From assembly GCF_009760925.1 (NCBI RefSeq), contig NZ_VRLV01000015.1, positions 62,001 to 126,000 on the forward strand: a stretch of DNA of 64,000 nt, in the 5' to 3' direction. The DNA is from Nonomuraea typhae (GTDB taxonomy: Bacteria; Actinomycetota; Actinomycetes; Streptosporangiales; Streptosporangiaceae). Position 1 is the stretch's first letter; each line of letters begins with the position of its first letter. The position numbers and the translations under genes are program-made. The notes beneath the pieces were generated by a model. The model saw only the letters and a list, made by a program, of their open reading frames with translations, searched no databases and was not told the DNA's origin. Below are positions 8,859-16,778 of this stretch, in pieces.

Positions 8859-8925
8859 GGTGCCAGCATATAAATACCTAGATCACCTGATGTGCCCCGC
8901 GTGTTTACCCGGCCACGCTCGAACC

Positions 8926-10149
8926 ATGACAGCCCGCTACCCGCTCCGGACCATCGCCGCCCACGAGCTCGACGCCTGGGCTCGCATGATCACCACGACC
9001 TACGGCCAGGACTGGCACGAGGGCGGCCTCAGGAACGCCGCCTCCTCCCTCGACCCCGCACGCACGATCGCCGCCTATGACGGCGAGGAGATCGTCGGCG
9101 GCGCGTCGATCTACGGCCGCGTCATGACGATCCCCGGCGCGGCCACGCCCGTGGCCGGCATCACGCTCGTCGCGGTCCTGCCCACGCACCGGCGCCGTGG
9201 CATCCTCACCGCGATGATGCGCCGGCAGCTCACCGACCTGCACGCATCGGGCGGCGAGCCGATCGCCGCGCTCAACGCCGCCGAGGCCACCATCTACGGA
9301 CGTTTCGGGTACGGCGTCGCCAGCCACGTGGCCGAGATCCGGGCGGACAAGAGGTTCCTGGCCATGCGGCCCGGCACCGACTTCGGCGACGGGAGCATCC
9401 GCCTGCTCGATCGGCAGGAGGCTCGGCCGCTGCTGGAGAAGGTCTACGACACCGCCCGCCGTACCGCGGTCGGCTGGGTGGACCGTACGGAGCGGTTCTG
9501 GGCGGCGCGGCTGGCCGACGGCGAGCGCGTGCGCGACGGCGGGACGGCGCTGCGCTTCGCCGTCCACCTGGAGCCGGGCGGGGAGGTCACCGGCTATGTC
9601 CTCTACCGCTCCAAGCCGGAGCTGGTGCAGGTCATCGAGGTCGTGGCCGTCACCAGGCAGTCGTACGCCGCGCTGTGGCGTTTCCTCGTCGACCTCGACG
9701 CCCATGCCGGTCTGGCGTATGACGGCGCGCCCGACGAGCCGCTGAAGCACCTGCTGACCGACCCGCGCGCGGCCCGCGCCGGCGTGATCGACAACCTCTG
9801 GGTCCGGCTGGCGGACGTCGGCCGCGCGCTGGCGGCGCGCCGCTACGCGACCTCGCTGGACCTGGTCCTCGAGGTCCAGGACACGTTCTGCCCCTGGAAC
9901 GCGGGGCGCTACCATCTGCATGCCGACGGCGCGTCGGTCACGTGTGAACGTACCCGGGCCCGGGCCGACCTGCGGCTGACCTCCGCCGAGCTGGGCGCGG
10001 CCTATCTGGGCGGCACCACGCTGTCGTCCCTGGCGGCCGCCGGCCGGGTCGAGGAGCTGCGCGGCGGCGCGGTCGGCGCGGCTTCGCTCGCCTTCCGCGG
10101 CGAGCGCGAGCCGTTCCATCCCTCGGGCTGGGCCTTCCCGGCCTTCTGA
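8926..10149 (+). CDS. Eis-family GNAT N-acetyltransferase
   Basis: A 407-residue protein with the three-part Eis architecture. It has an N-terminal GNAT fold (VAGITLVAVLPTHRRRGILT, the acetyl-CoA loop), a second degenerate GNAT half, and a C-terminal SCP2-like domain ending in a short hydrophobic tail (WAFPAF). The tail's carboxylate serves as the general base in characterised Eis enzymes. Eis proteins acetylate aminoglycosides at several amines, or other amines in non-mycobacterial members. The start at 8926 was chosen because upstream codons overlap the divergent promoter. The aminoglycoside phosphotransferase homologue follows 39 bp downstream. Confidence 0.9.
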   Translation: MTARYPLRTIAAHELDAWARMITTTYGQDWHEGGLRNAASSLDPARTIAAYDGEEIVGGASIYGRVMTIPGAATPVAGITLVAVLPTHRRRGILTAMMRRQLTDLHASGGEPIAALNAAEATIYGRFGYGVASHVAEIRADKRFLAMRPGTDFGDGSIRLLDRQEARPLLEKVYDTARRTAVGWVDRTERFWAARLADGERVRDGGTALRFAVHLEPGGEVTGYVLYRSKPELVQVIEVVAVTRQSYAALWRFLVDLDAHAGLAYDGAPDEPLKHLLTDPRAARAGVIDNLWVRLADVGRALAARRYATSLDLVLEVQDTFCPWNAGRYHLHADGASVTCERTRARADLRLTSAELGAAYLGGTTLSSLAAAGRVEELRGGAVGAASLAFRGEREPFHPSGWAFPAF

Positions 10150-10188
10150 CGCGGCCTTCTGGTGCCGCCTTCTGATGTGGAGACAACC

Positions 10189-11049
10189 ATGGATGCCGAT
10201 CTGGTTCGCCGGCTGGTCATCTCACAGCTTCCGCAGTGGGCGGATCTGCCGTTGGAGCAGGTGGTGCCGGGCGGGTCGGACCATGCGATCTTCCGGCTGG
10301 GGACGGGGCTGCAGGTGCGCCTGCCGCGTGGCGAATGGTCGGCGGGGCAGGCGGAGAAGGACAGCCGGTGGCTGCCCCGGCTCGCGGGCCGGTTGCCGCT
10401 GGCGGTGCCCGAGGTGGTGGCCGTGGGCGAGCCGGAATTCGGCTATCCGTGGCGATGGTCGGTGACGCGCTGGCTGGACGGCGAGGCGGCCCGCCATGAC
10501 GGGCTGGCCGACCCGGAGGCCACGGCCGTGGAGGTGGCCCGGTTCCTCGCCGCCCTGCAGGGCATGCCGCCGGCGGCGGACCTGCTGCCGGGCCCGCACG
10601 ATGAGCTGGCCCCGCAGGAGTTGACGGCCCGGGACGCGGCGACGCGCGCCGCGATCGAGGCGGTGGACGGAGTCTTCGACGGGGCGGCGATGACCGCGGT
10701 GTGGGATGCGGCCCTGGGCGCACCGGAGTGGGGCCGTGCCCCGGTGTGGTTTCACGGAGACTTCCACGCGGGCAACCTGCTGACGGTGAACGGGAGGCTG
10801 ACCGCGGTCATCGACTTCGGAGGGCTGGGCCTGGGGGATCCGGCGTGTGATCTGGTGATCGCATACACGCTGCTCGGAGCCCGGGGTCGCGCGGTGTTCC
10901 GTGAGGCGCTGGGGGTCGACGACGCGACGTGGGCGCGGGGAAGGGGGTGGGCGTTGTCCACGGGGCTCAACGCGTTCACCGCCTACGCCCACGTCAACCC
11001 CCACGTGGCCAAGGTGACCACCCGGCAGATCGCTCAGGCGCTGCTGTGA
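10189..11049 (+). CDS. Aminoglycoside phosphotransferase (APH) family protein
   Basis: A 286-residue kinase-fold protein. The catalytic loop is WFHGDFHAGNLL (HxDxxxxN) and the metal-binding motif is VIDFGGLGLGDPACDL. The N-lobe includes GGSDHAIFRLGTGLQVRLPR, a nucleotide-binding loop and lysine-poor strand as in many APH homologues. The family includes aminoglycoside and macrolide kinases but also kinases for other small molecules, so resistance is only a possibility. The ATG at 10189 has GGAG six bases upstream. It is probably in one transcript with the Eis-like gene. Confidence 0.88.
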   Translation: MDADLVRRLVISQLPQWADLPLEQVVPGGSDHAIFRLGTGLQVRLPRGEWSAGQAEKDSRWLPRLAGRLPLAVPEVVAVGEPEFGYPWRWSVTRWLDGEAARHDGLADPEATAVEVARFLAALQGMPPAADLLPGPHDELAPQELTARDAATRAAIEAVDGVFDGAAMTAVWDAALGAPEWGRAPVWFHGDFHAGNLLTVNGRLTAVIDFGGLGLGDPACDLVIAYTLLGARGRAVFREALGVDDATWARGRGWALSTGLNAFTAYAHVNPHVAKVTTRQIAQALL

Positions 11050-11054
11050 CGCCG

Positions 11055-11540
11055 TCACCACGGGAGCAGGTGCTCGATCGTGACGCCGTGTCGCTCGGCC
11101 AGCCGCTGGGCGATCAACGAGCGGTGGCAGGCCCCGGGGTCGCGTTCGACGCACAGCAGCGCCGCGGTCCCGCTGCCCGGCAGGGCCGCCACGATCGGCG
11201 TGAGGTCGGCGTGGTCGAGGATTTCGGTGGTGTAGCGGCGGGTGTAGTCGGCGGCGAGTTCGCGGCGCGAGCGCTTGCCGACTCCTTGGCGGTCGTCCTC
11301 GGCGTACTGGAGCCGGCGCAGCTCGGTGGTCGGGGCGAGCTCGAGGTGGTGCTCGTAGGCGATCCGTGCGCCGGCCAGGGCGGTCCGCAGCCGGCGGGAG
11401 TTCGCCCAGGCGTACTCGGGTCCGCGCACGCCGCGGCGCTGGCGTACGTCGAGCAGCAGGCCGACGTCCGCGTGCCGCAGCCGTTGCAGGAAGCTCTCGC
11501 CGCTGAAGCCGTAGACGCCGATGGTCACCATGTTGAGCAC
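11055..11540 (-). CDS. DUF488 family protein
   Basis: A 161-residue protein with the DUF488 signatures: TIGVYGFSGESFLQRL near the N-terminus, LLLDVRQRRGVRGPEYAWAN, and CVERDPGACHRSLIAQRLAE near the C-terminus. The Cys-x4-Cys-His pattern (CVERDPGACH) is conserved in this family of unknown biochemical function. It converges with the APH gene (5 bp between stops). Starts at 11540 or 11531 are both possible. RidA lies upstream on the same strand, 81 bp away, so they may share a transcript. Confidence 0.87.
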   Translation of the reverse strand: MLNMVTIGVYGFSGESFLQRLRHADVGLLLDVRQRRGVRGPEYAWANSRRLRTALAGARIAYEHHLELAPTTELRRLQYAEDDRQGVGKRSRRELAADYTRRYTTEILDHADLTPIVAALPGSGTAALLCVERDPGACHRSLIAQRLAERHGVTIEHLLPW

Positions 11541-11621
11541 CGGGAATCACTCTCCTGCCTGATGGCCGGGCCTGGTGTGCGGGCCGCCTCCGGCAGCGCT
11601 GCCGGAGGCGGCGAGGTCGCA

Positions 11622-12017
11622 TCAGGCGACGGCGGTCCCCTCCAGCTCGACCATCAGGTCGGGGATCGCCAGCCGTACCACGCCGAGCATCGTGGTGGAC
11701 GGCGCCGCACCCGCGGCGCCCAGCCGGGCCGCCAGCACGCCGTAGTGCTGGAAGAGCAGGTCGACGTCGGTGGTGTAGACGTTGAGCCGGACGAGGTCGG
11801 CGAGCGACATCCCGGCCTCGCCGAGCACGGCCTCCAGGTTGTCGAGGCTCAGCGCCAGTTGCGCCGCCATGTCACCGGCGTGCTGGGGCTTGCCCTCCCC
11901 GCTCATCGCGGTCTGCCCGGAGCAGTACAGGGTCCGGGTGTGCCCGGAGACGACCTCACCCTGGTTGTAACCCATCTCCACCGACCACGCCCACGGGTTG
12001 ACCGCCGTTCGCTCCAT
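11622..12017 (-). CDS. RidA family protein (enamine/imine deaminase-like)
   Basis: A protein of about 131 residues of the RidA/YjgF family: VVSGHTRTLYCSGQTAMSGE, MAAQLALSLDNLEAVLGEAG, LADLVRLNVYTTDVDLL, and PSTTMLGVVRLAIPDLMVEL. RidA hydrolyses reactive enamine/imine intermediates; several family clades lack the active-site Arg. Here the usual RxxxEIE-type C-terminal segment reads MVELEGTAVA. The start could also be 12062, but the shorter one matches the family N-terminus. The gene is divergent from a WYL regulator with a perfect palindrome between them. Confidence 0.88.
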   Translation of the reverse strand: MERTAVNPWAWSVEMGYNQGEVVSGHTRTLYCSGQTAMSGEGKPQHAGDMAAQLALSLDNLEAVLGEAGMSLADLVRLNVYTTDVDLLFQHYGVLAARLGAAGAAPSTTMLGVVRLAIPDLMVELEGTAVA

Positions 12018-12096
12018 TGCCACATCGGCTCCATTCGATCTGTCGACATTGCGGACGTCCATCGGGTTCGTCCTGGTGAAGAGCCTCCCAGCGAAT

Positions 12097-12115
12097 CACG
12101 ACACCTTGTGTCGTG
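12097..12115. promoter_or_regulatory. Perfect palindrome CACGACAC-CTT-GTGTCGTG
   Basis: Eight-base inverted arms with a 3-nt spacer sit in the ridA/WYL divergent intergenic region, 22 bp before the WYL regulator ATG. This is a probable operator of the WYL protein. An upstream in-frame extension of the WYL frame would run through it, which supports the start at 12137. Confidence 0.75.
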
Positions 12116-12136
12116 TATTCCTTTAGGGTTTTTCGC

Positions 12137-13120
12137 ATGCGTGCCGATCGGCTGGTCTCACTGGTGCTGCTGCTGCGCCGGCACGGCCGGCTGTCGGCGA
12201 CCGCGCTGGCCGGCGAGCTGGAAGTCTCCACCCGCACCGTGCTGCGCGACATCGAGGCGCTGTCGGCGGCCGGCGTCCCGGTCTACGCCGAACGCGGCCG
12301 GCACGGCGGTTTCGCGTTGCTGCCCGGGTTCCGCACCGAGCTCACCGGGCTGAACCACGACGAGGCCCTCGCCCTGCTGGTCGCCGGGTCGCGGCGGGGC
12401 GCGCAGGCGCTGGGTCTCGGTTCGGCGCTGGCGTCGGCGATGCTCAAGGTGGTCGACGCGCTGCCGGAAAGCTATCGGGACACCGCGGCCGGTGCGGCCG
12501 AGCGCTTGCTCATAGACCCGGAGACCGACCTTCTCTCGCGCCGGCTGGTCGAGGAGGAGGTGCCGGACGCCATCGTGGCCGAGGTCCTGCGCGCGGTGTT
12601 CGCCGGGCGTAAGCTGCGCATCCACTACGCGGCCGCGAACCAGGCTCCGCGATGGCGCACGGTGGACCCGATCGGCCTGGTCACCGTACGCGACCGGGGA
12701 TACCTGCTGGCCACGAAAGCCGGCGCGGACCGCACCTACCGGCTGTCCAGGATCGTGGCCGCCGAGGAGCTGCCCGAACCCGCGCAACGACCGGACCGGG
12801 TGGATCTGGACCGGGCCTGGCAGGAACGCAGCACCCGGTTCCGGACCGGCGGCGACCAGGTCACCGTGCTGGTGCGGGTGCACCCGGCGCGGCGGGAGAC
12901 CCTGGTGGGCACCGCGCTGGCCGTCCTCGCCGAGGAAGCCGAGGAATCCGGTCCGGACGGCTGGCTGCGGCTGGAGGTGACCTTCCAGGACTCGCGACAC
13001 GCCGAATGGGCGCTGTGGCAGCTCACCACGAACGCGGAAGCCCTGGCCCCGCAGTGGCTGCGCGACTCCCTGCGCGACCGGGCCGCCGCGATCGTCACCC
13101 GCTACCGAACGCCGTCCTGA
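12137..13120 (+). CDS. YafY-type HTH/WYL domain transcriptional regulator
   Basis: A 327-residue regulator with an N-terminal HTH_11 domain (RADRLVSLVLLLRRHGRLSA, TALAGELEVSTRTVLRDIEA). A central WYL domain follows (LRIHYAAANQAPRWRTVDPI, GLVTVRDRGYLLATKAGADR) and a C-terminal extension. WYL domains bind ligands or nucleic acid and often control stress or detoxification genes. The gene is divergent from ridA and overlaps the convergent TetR gene by 19 bp at the 3' end. Confidence 0.92.
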   Translation: MRADRLVSLVLLLRRHGRLSATALAGELEVSTRTVLRDIEALSAAGVPVYAERGRHGGFALLPGFRTELTGLNHDEALALLVAGSRRGAQALGLGSALASAMLKVVDALPESYRDTAAGAAERLLIDPETDLLSRRLVEEEVPDAIVAEVLRAVFAGRKLRIHYAAANQAPRWRTVDPIGLVTVRDRGYLLATKAGADRTYRLSRIVAAEELPEPAQRPDRVDLDRAWQERSTRFRTGGDQVTVLVRVHPARRETLVGTALAVLAEEAEESGPDGWLRLEVTFQDSRHAEWALWQLTTNAEALAPQWLRDSLRDRAAAIVTRYRTPS

Positions 13121-13737
13121 CGGCCGCGGCCTTCCGCCGTCCGGTCGAACAGGCGGTCAAGGTGGTAGCCGATGATCTCGGTGGCGGCCGCGTGGCTGCG
13201 CTGCCCGCTGAGGACGCTGGAGGTCAGGCCGTTGGCCAGAGCCAGGAGGCCGGCGACCTCGATGCGCGGGTCGCGATCGGGGGCGATCTCCCCCGCCTGC
13301 TGCGCGGCGGCCAGCCGTACGGTGAGGAAGTCTTCCAGCGCGTTGGGCAGGGTGAGCCCGACCGCGGCGAGTGCCGGGTCGGTCAGGGCCGCGGTGTAGT
13401 AGGCGGTCCAGGCCATCGAGTCCAGTTTGCTCTGTTCGTCGAAGGGCACGGCCACGCCGAGGACGGCGGCGAAGACGCCTCGCGTGGTCAGCTCGCCCGC
13501 GGCGCCCTCGGTCCGCTGCTGGAACCGGCGGTGCATGCGGGCGCCCAGCTCGGTGAGGCCGGACTCGAGCAGGGCCTGCTTGTTGGTGAAGTAGTACTGG
13601 ACGACGCGCAGTGAGACGCCGGCCTCGGCGGCGATCTCGCGCATCGACACCGCCTGCAGGCCACGGGTGCTGGCGATGCGCAGCAGCGCCCCGGTCAGCC
13701 GGCGCCGCCGCTCATCATGATCCACCTGTCGGGGCAT
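13102..13737 (-). CDS. TetR/AcrR family transcriptional regulator
   Basis: A 211-residue TetR protein with the N-terminal HTH ALLRIASTRGLQAVSMREIA, AEAGVSLRVVQYYFTNKQAL. The C-terminal domain is helical and unassigned. Its start overlaps the 3' end of the upstream hydrolase gene by 23 bp, so they form a translationally coupled pair. The palindrome at 14662-14677 in front of that hydrolase is the likely operator for both. Confidence 0.92.
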   Translation of the reverse strand: MPRQVDHDERRRRLTGALLRIASTRGLQAVSMREIAAEAGVSLRVVQYYFTNKQALLESGLTELGARMHRRFQQRTEGAAGELTTRGVFAAVLGVAVPFDEQSKLDSMAWTAYYTAALTDPALAAVGLTLPNALEDFLTVRLAAAQQAGEIAPDRDPRIEVAGLLALANGLTSSVLSGQRSHAAATEIIGYHLDRLFDRTAEGRGRQDGVR

Positions 13738-14641
13738 GCCCGCTTCCCATCCGTTGTGCGTGCCCTACCTGGCCGGGGAAGGAGAGGATGCGCTCGACGA
13801 TCAGGTCCGGGGCTTCGACGGACAGGGCGTGTCCGGTGCCGGGCACGATCTCCACGCGCCAGGACGGCGCGATGCCGGCCAGTCGTGCGGCCAGCGCCTG
13901 CGTGTCGAACAGCGCGCTGCCGGCGCCCAGCAGGACCTGCACGGGCACGGACAGCGCGCGTATCTGCTCGTCGGTGCAGGCGGGCGGAACGGGCATACGC
14001 CGGCGGAAGGTCCATCCGGCGCGCATGAGCCGCACCAGGCCGTCCTCGCGCAGCACCCCGTTGTCCACCACGCCGGCCATGCGGTGCCGCAGCGCGCGGG
14101 GAAGCATGGAGGCGAGGGCGCCGGCGAGGGCCCACCGGACGAAGCGCCCGGGCAACGGCGCGAAGCCGCCCGGGTCCACCAGCGTCAGCGCCGCGACCCG
14201 GCCGCCGCCGCCGAGTTGCTGCCGCACCGCGGTCCAGCCGCCGTACGAGCAGCCCACCACGTGGGCGCGCTCGGCGCCGGCCGCGGCCAGCACGTCGGTG
14301 AACCAGTCGCCGACCTCGGCACCGCTCGTGAGCGGCCGCCGCTGAACCGAGCGGCCCGGCTCGCCGAGAGAGTCGACGGCAAGGACGGGCCGCGTGCGCG
14401 CCAGCGGCTCGATGTAGCGGTACCAGGACAGGGCGTTCCCGCCGGCCCCTGACAGGAGGACCACGGGGTCCCCGCCGGCGGGCCCGGCCCGATGGAGCCG
14501 CACGGTGCCGGCGCGGGTCTCCACGTCGACGGCGTCCACCGGCACCGGCCACAGGTCGGCGAGCACTCGGTCGTAGACGGCGTAGTACGTGTCGCGGGCA
14601 GAGTCGCTGGTGAAGGCGGACGGTCGGTCAGGCGTGCGCAT
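13715..14641 (-). CDS. Alpha/beta hydrolase (epoxide hydrolase/esterase-like)
   Basis: A 308-residue alpha/beta hydrolase. The oxyanion loop is VVLLSGAGGNALSWYRY, a family loop reads VLAVDSLGEPGRS, the nucleophile motif is VVGCSYGGWTA, the acid follows VQVLLGAGSALFDT, and the terminal histidine is in PGTGHALSVEAP. No export signal is seen. Because the TetR gene is coupled downstream, the enzyme is probably induced by a substrate sensed by that repressor. The open frame reaches 14809, but the ATG at 14641 is chosen since the extension would run through the operator palindrome. Confidence 0.87.
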   Translation of the reverse strand: MRTPDRPSAFTSDSARDTYYAVYDRVLADLWPVPVDAVDVETRAGTVRLHRAGPAGGDPVVLLSGAGGNALSWYRYIEPLARTRPVLAVDSLGEPGRSVQRRPLTSGAEVGDWFTDVLAAAGAERAHVVGCSYGGWTAVRQQLGGGGRVAALTLVDPGGFAPLPGRFVRWALAGALASMLPRALRHRMAGVVDNGVLREDGLVRLMRAGWTFRRRMPVPPACTDEQIRALSVPVQVLLGAGSALFDTQALAARLAGIAPSWRVEIVPGTGHALSVEAPDLIVERILSFPGQVGHAQRMGSGHAPTGGS

Positions 14642-14661
14642 CGTGACCTCATCTCCCGATT

Positions 14662-14677
14662 GGATACACTTGTATCC
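14662..14677. promoter_or_regulatory. TetR-type operator palindrome GGATACA-CT-TGTATCC
   Basis: Perfect 7-bp arms with a 2-bp centre lie 21 bp upstream of the hydrolase start. The spacing and length match typical TetR-family operators. The downstream-coupled TetR gene is the obvious ligand. Confidence 0.8.
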
Positions 14678-14784
14678 TAACAGCATTTCGTGGTCGTGGC
14701 GGAGGCCGGGCGGCAGCACATGCGGGCGGCCGATCCGCCGCGCGGCCCTCGCGCCCGTCAGCAGGCGGCTGAACTCCGCCCCAT

Positions 14785-14828
14785 CGTCTTTCCCAAAGTA
14801 TTTTTGCAAAAATACTTTGGGAAAGACG
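14785..14828. promoter_or_regulatory. Perfect 44-bp palindrome upstream of the ArsR-like/MFS unit
   Basis: Positions 14785-14806 (starting CGTCTTTCCC, ending TTTTTG) are the exact reverse complement of 14807-14828. There is no mismatch and no spacer. The A/T-rich centre (GTATTTTTGCAAAAATAC) contrasts with the 70% GC surroundings. It ends 23 bp before the ATG of the ArsR-like gene. It is most likely an extended operator for a dimer-of-dimers repressor. A cruciform or a terminator for the divergent unit is less likely. Confidence 0.85.
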
Positions 14829-14851
14829 GTCGACGGATCTACTCTTCAGCC

Positions 14852-15466
14852 ATGGACGGCGACGAGCAGCACCGCGTTCTCGACCCCGAGCACGACGCCG
14901 CGGCGCTGAAGGCGCTCACCCACCCCCTGCGCATCCGGCTGCTCACGCTGCTGCGCCAGGACGGGCCCGCCACCGCGAGCGAGCTGGCGGCCAGAACGGG
15001 AGGGACCTCCGCCTCCACCAGCTATCACCTGCGGGTTCTGGCCAAGTACGCGTTCGTCGCCGAGGCCGAGCACCGCGACAGGCGAGAGCGCCGATGGCGG
15101 GCGGCGCACCTGGTGACGTCCTGGAGCAACAAGGCGATGGACGCCGGGCCGCAAAGCCGCGCCTTCGTCGGCTTCGCGCGCAGGCGCCAGATCGAGCACC
15201 TGGAGACCTCTCTGGCCCGGCACGAGGCCGACCTCGCCGCCGGGCGGCTGGGCCAGGAATGGGTGGAACCATCGGACATCAACGACCTGCTCCTGCGGCT
15301 GACCCCCGAGTCCCTCGCCGAACTGCGGCAGGAGCTCACCCGCAAGGCGGCGGAGCTGACCACCCGCGACGCGGCCGACCCGCGCGCCGCCCAGGTCGTC
15401 TTCCTCATCGCCGGACTCCCCCTGGCGCCGCACGAGCCCGCCCCCGCCGGAGAGGACGCCTCATGA
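14852..15466 (+). CDS. ArsR-like winged-helix transcriptional regulator
   Basis: A 204-residue regulator with an N-terminal winged helix: ALKALTHPLRIRLLTLLRQD, PATASELAARTGGTSASTSY, HLRVLAKYAFV, and the wing DRRERRWRAAH. The C-terminal half is a helical effector domain (RRRQIEHLETSLARHEADLA). No ArsR-type metal cysteines are present, so it probably senses a small molecule. It overlaps the MFS gene by ATGA and is preceded by the 44-bp palindrome. Together they read as a repressor-efflux pair. Confidence 0.88.
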   Translation: MDGDEQHRVLDPEHDAAALKALTHPLRIRLLTLLRQDGPATASELAARTGGTSASTSYHLRVLAKYAFVAEAEHRDRRERRWRAAHLVTSWSNKAMDAGPQSRAFVGFARRRQIEHLETSLARHEADLAAGRLGQEWVEPSDINDLLLRLTPESLAELRQELTRKAAELTTRDAADPRAAQVVFLIAGLPLAPHEPAPAGEDAS

Positions 15467-16770
15467 CCGAGCCGCCGGCCATGCCCGCCGCCCGTCGCCG
15501 CTACGTCACCGCCTGCATGCTCTACTGGCTGCCCATCGGCCTGACCATCGCGCCGCTCATCCTGCTCTTCACCGCACGCGGCATGTCCCTGGTGGCCATC
15601 GCGGGCTTCTTCGCCGCGCACTCGCTGACCGCCGCCGCGCTGGAGCTGCCCACCGGAGGACTGTCCGACGTCCTCGGGCGCCGGACCGTGCTGGCCGCCG
15701 CCGGCCTGCTGAACCTGGGCGCCTTCCTCCTTCTGGGACTGGGCACCACACCCTGGGTGCTCACCTGCGGCATGGCTCTGCTGGGCGCGGGCCGCGCGCT
15801 GTCCAGCGGACCGGCCGAGGCATGGTACGTCGACGTCGTCCACGCGCGCTGCGGCCCCGACGCCGACCTGCGTCCAGGTCTGGCCCGGGGCAAGTCCGCG
15901 ACCTCGGCCGCGCTGGCCATCGGCACCCTGCTCGGCGGCGCCGTACCCTGGCTGCTCGCCGGCGGCTCGCAGGTGGGGGCGCGGCTGAGCGCGGCGACCT
16001 CCGGCCTGATCGTCCCCCTGTCGGTCCCGCTGCTGGCCGCCGCCGTCGTCGAGATCGCCTTCGTGTCGTATGTCCTGACTGCGCTGCTCGAGCCGCCCCG
16101 GCCCGCGGCCACGGTGCGCGGCGTCCTGCGCGGCGTCCCGCTCACCATCGCGGGCGGGCTGCGCCTGGGCGCCCGCGACGCGCTGGTGCGCCGCGTCCTG
16201 CTCAGCGCGGGGGCCGCCGGCAGCGCCCTGGTCGCCGTCGAACTGCTCACACCGGGCCGGGTCGCGGCCCTGACGGGCGCATCGGAGTCCGGCGCGGTGG
16301 TCTTCGCCGCGCTGGCCTGTGCCGGTTTCCTCTGCTCGGGGCTCGGAAGCCACCTCGCGCCGCTCATCGCCCGCCTCACCGGCAGCGGCGAGCGCGCGGT
16401 CCTGGTCAGTCTGGTGACCAGCGCCTGCGGCCTGCTCCTCCTGGGCGCCACGGCGCTGTCCACCGGCGCATCGGCGACGGTCCTGGCGGCCGCCGGCTAT
16501 GGGCTGGTGTACCTCGGCCGCGGCTGCGCGGGCCCGAGCGAGAACGACCTGCTGCACCGGCGGGTCACCCGCGCGGGCCGGGCCACCGCCTTATCCGTGC
16601 AGTCGCTGGCCATGCAGCTGATCGGCGCCCTCACCGGCCTGCTCGTCGGCGTCCTGCCGCGCGGCCCGGTTCCCTGGCTGCTGGCAGGCGCCGTCCTGCT
16701 CGCGGGCGCCCTCCTGTGGACGGCCGCCCCCGCGGGCCGCACGCGTGAGCATGCCCGGGAGGCTCGCTGA
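15463..16770 (+). CDS. MFS transporter (efflux type)
   Basis: A 435-residue membrane protein with about 12 hydrophobic segments. The MFS signature loop 2-3 is GGLSDVLGRRTVL, and a WYVDVVHA motif follows the fourth segment, typical of actinobacterial MFS exporters. It is translationally coupled (ATGA) to the ArsR-like repressor, which suggests substrate-induced drug or metabolite efflux. A longer in-frame extension to 15094 lies inside the regulator gene and is rejected. Confidence 0.9.
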   Translation: MTEPPAMPAARRRYVTACMLYWLPIGLTIAPLILLFTARGMSLVAIAGFFAAHSLTAAALELPTGGLSDVLGRRTVLAAAGLLNLGAFLLLGLGTTPWVLTCGMALLGAGRALSSGPAEAWYVDVVHARCGPDADLRPGLARGKSATSAALAIGTLLGGAVPWLLAGGSQVGARLSAATSGLIVPLSVPLLAAAVVEIAFVSYVLTALLEPPRPAATVRGVLRGVPLTIAGGLRLGARDALVRRVLLSAGAAGSALVAVELLTPGRVAALTGASESGAVVFAALACAGFLCSGLGSHLAPLIARLTGSGERAVLVSLVTSACGLLLLGATALSTGASATVLAAAGYGLVYLGRGCAGPSENDLLHRRVTRAGRATALSVQSLAMQLIGALTGLLVGVLPRGPVPWLLAGAVLLAGALLWTAAPAGRTREHAREAR

Positions 16771-16778
16771 GCCGGCGG

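Noticed and set aside
10141..10188. Three GCCTTCTG copies between the Eis-like and APH genes
   Set aside because: They are imperfect, short, and partly within coding sequence, so they are more likely chance in GC-rich DNA than a regulatory repeat.
15094..15462. Extended N-terminus for the MFS gene
   Set aside because: The extension is antisense-like composition inside the ArsR-like gene. The ATGA overlap at 15463 gives the natural start.
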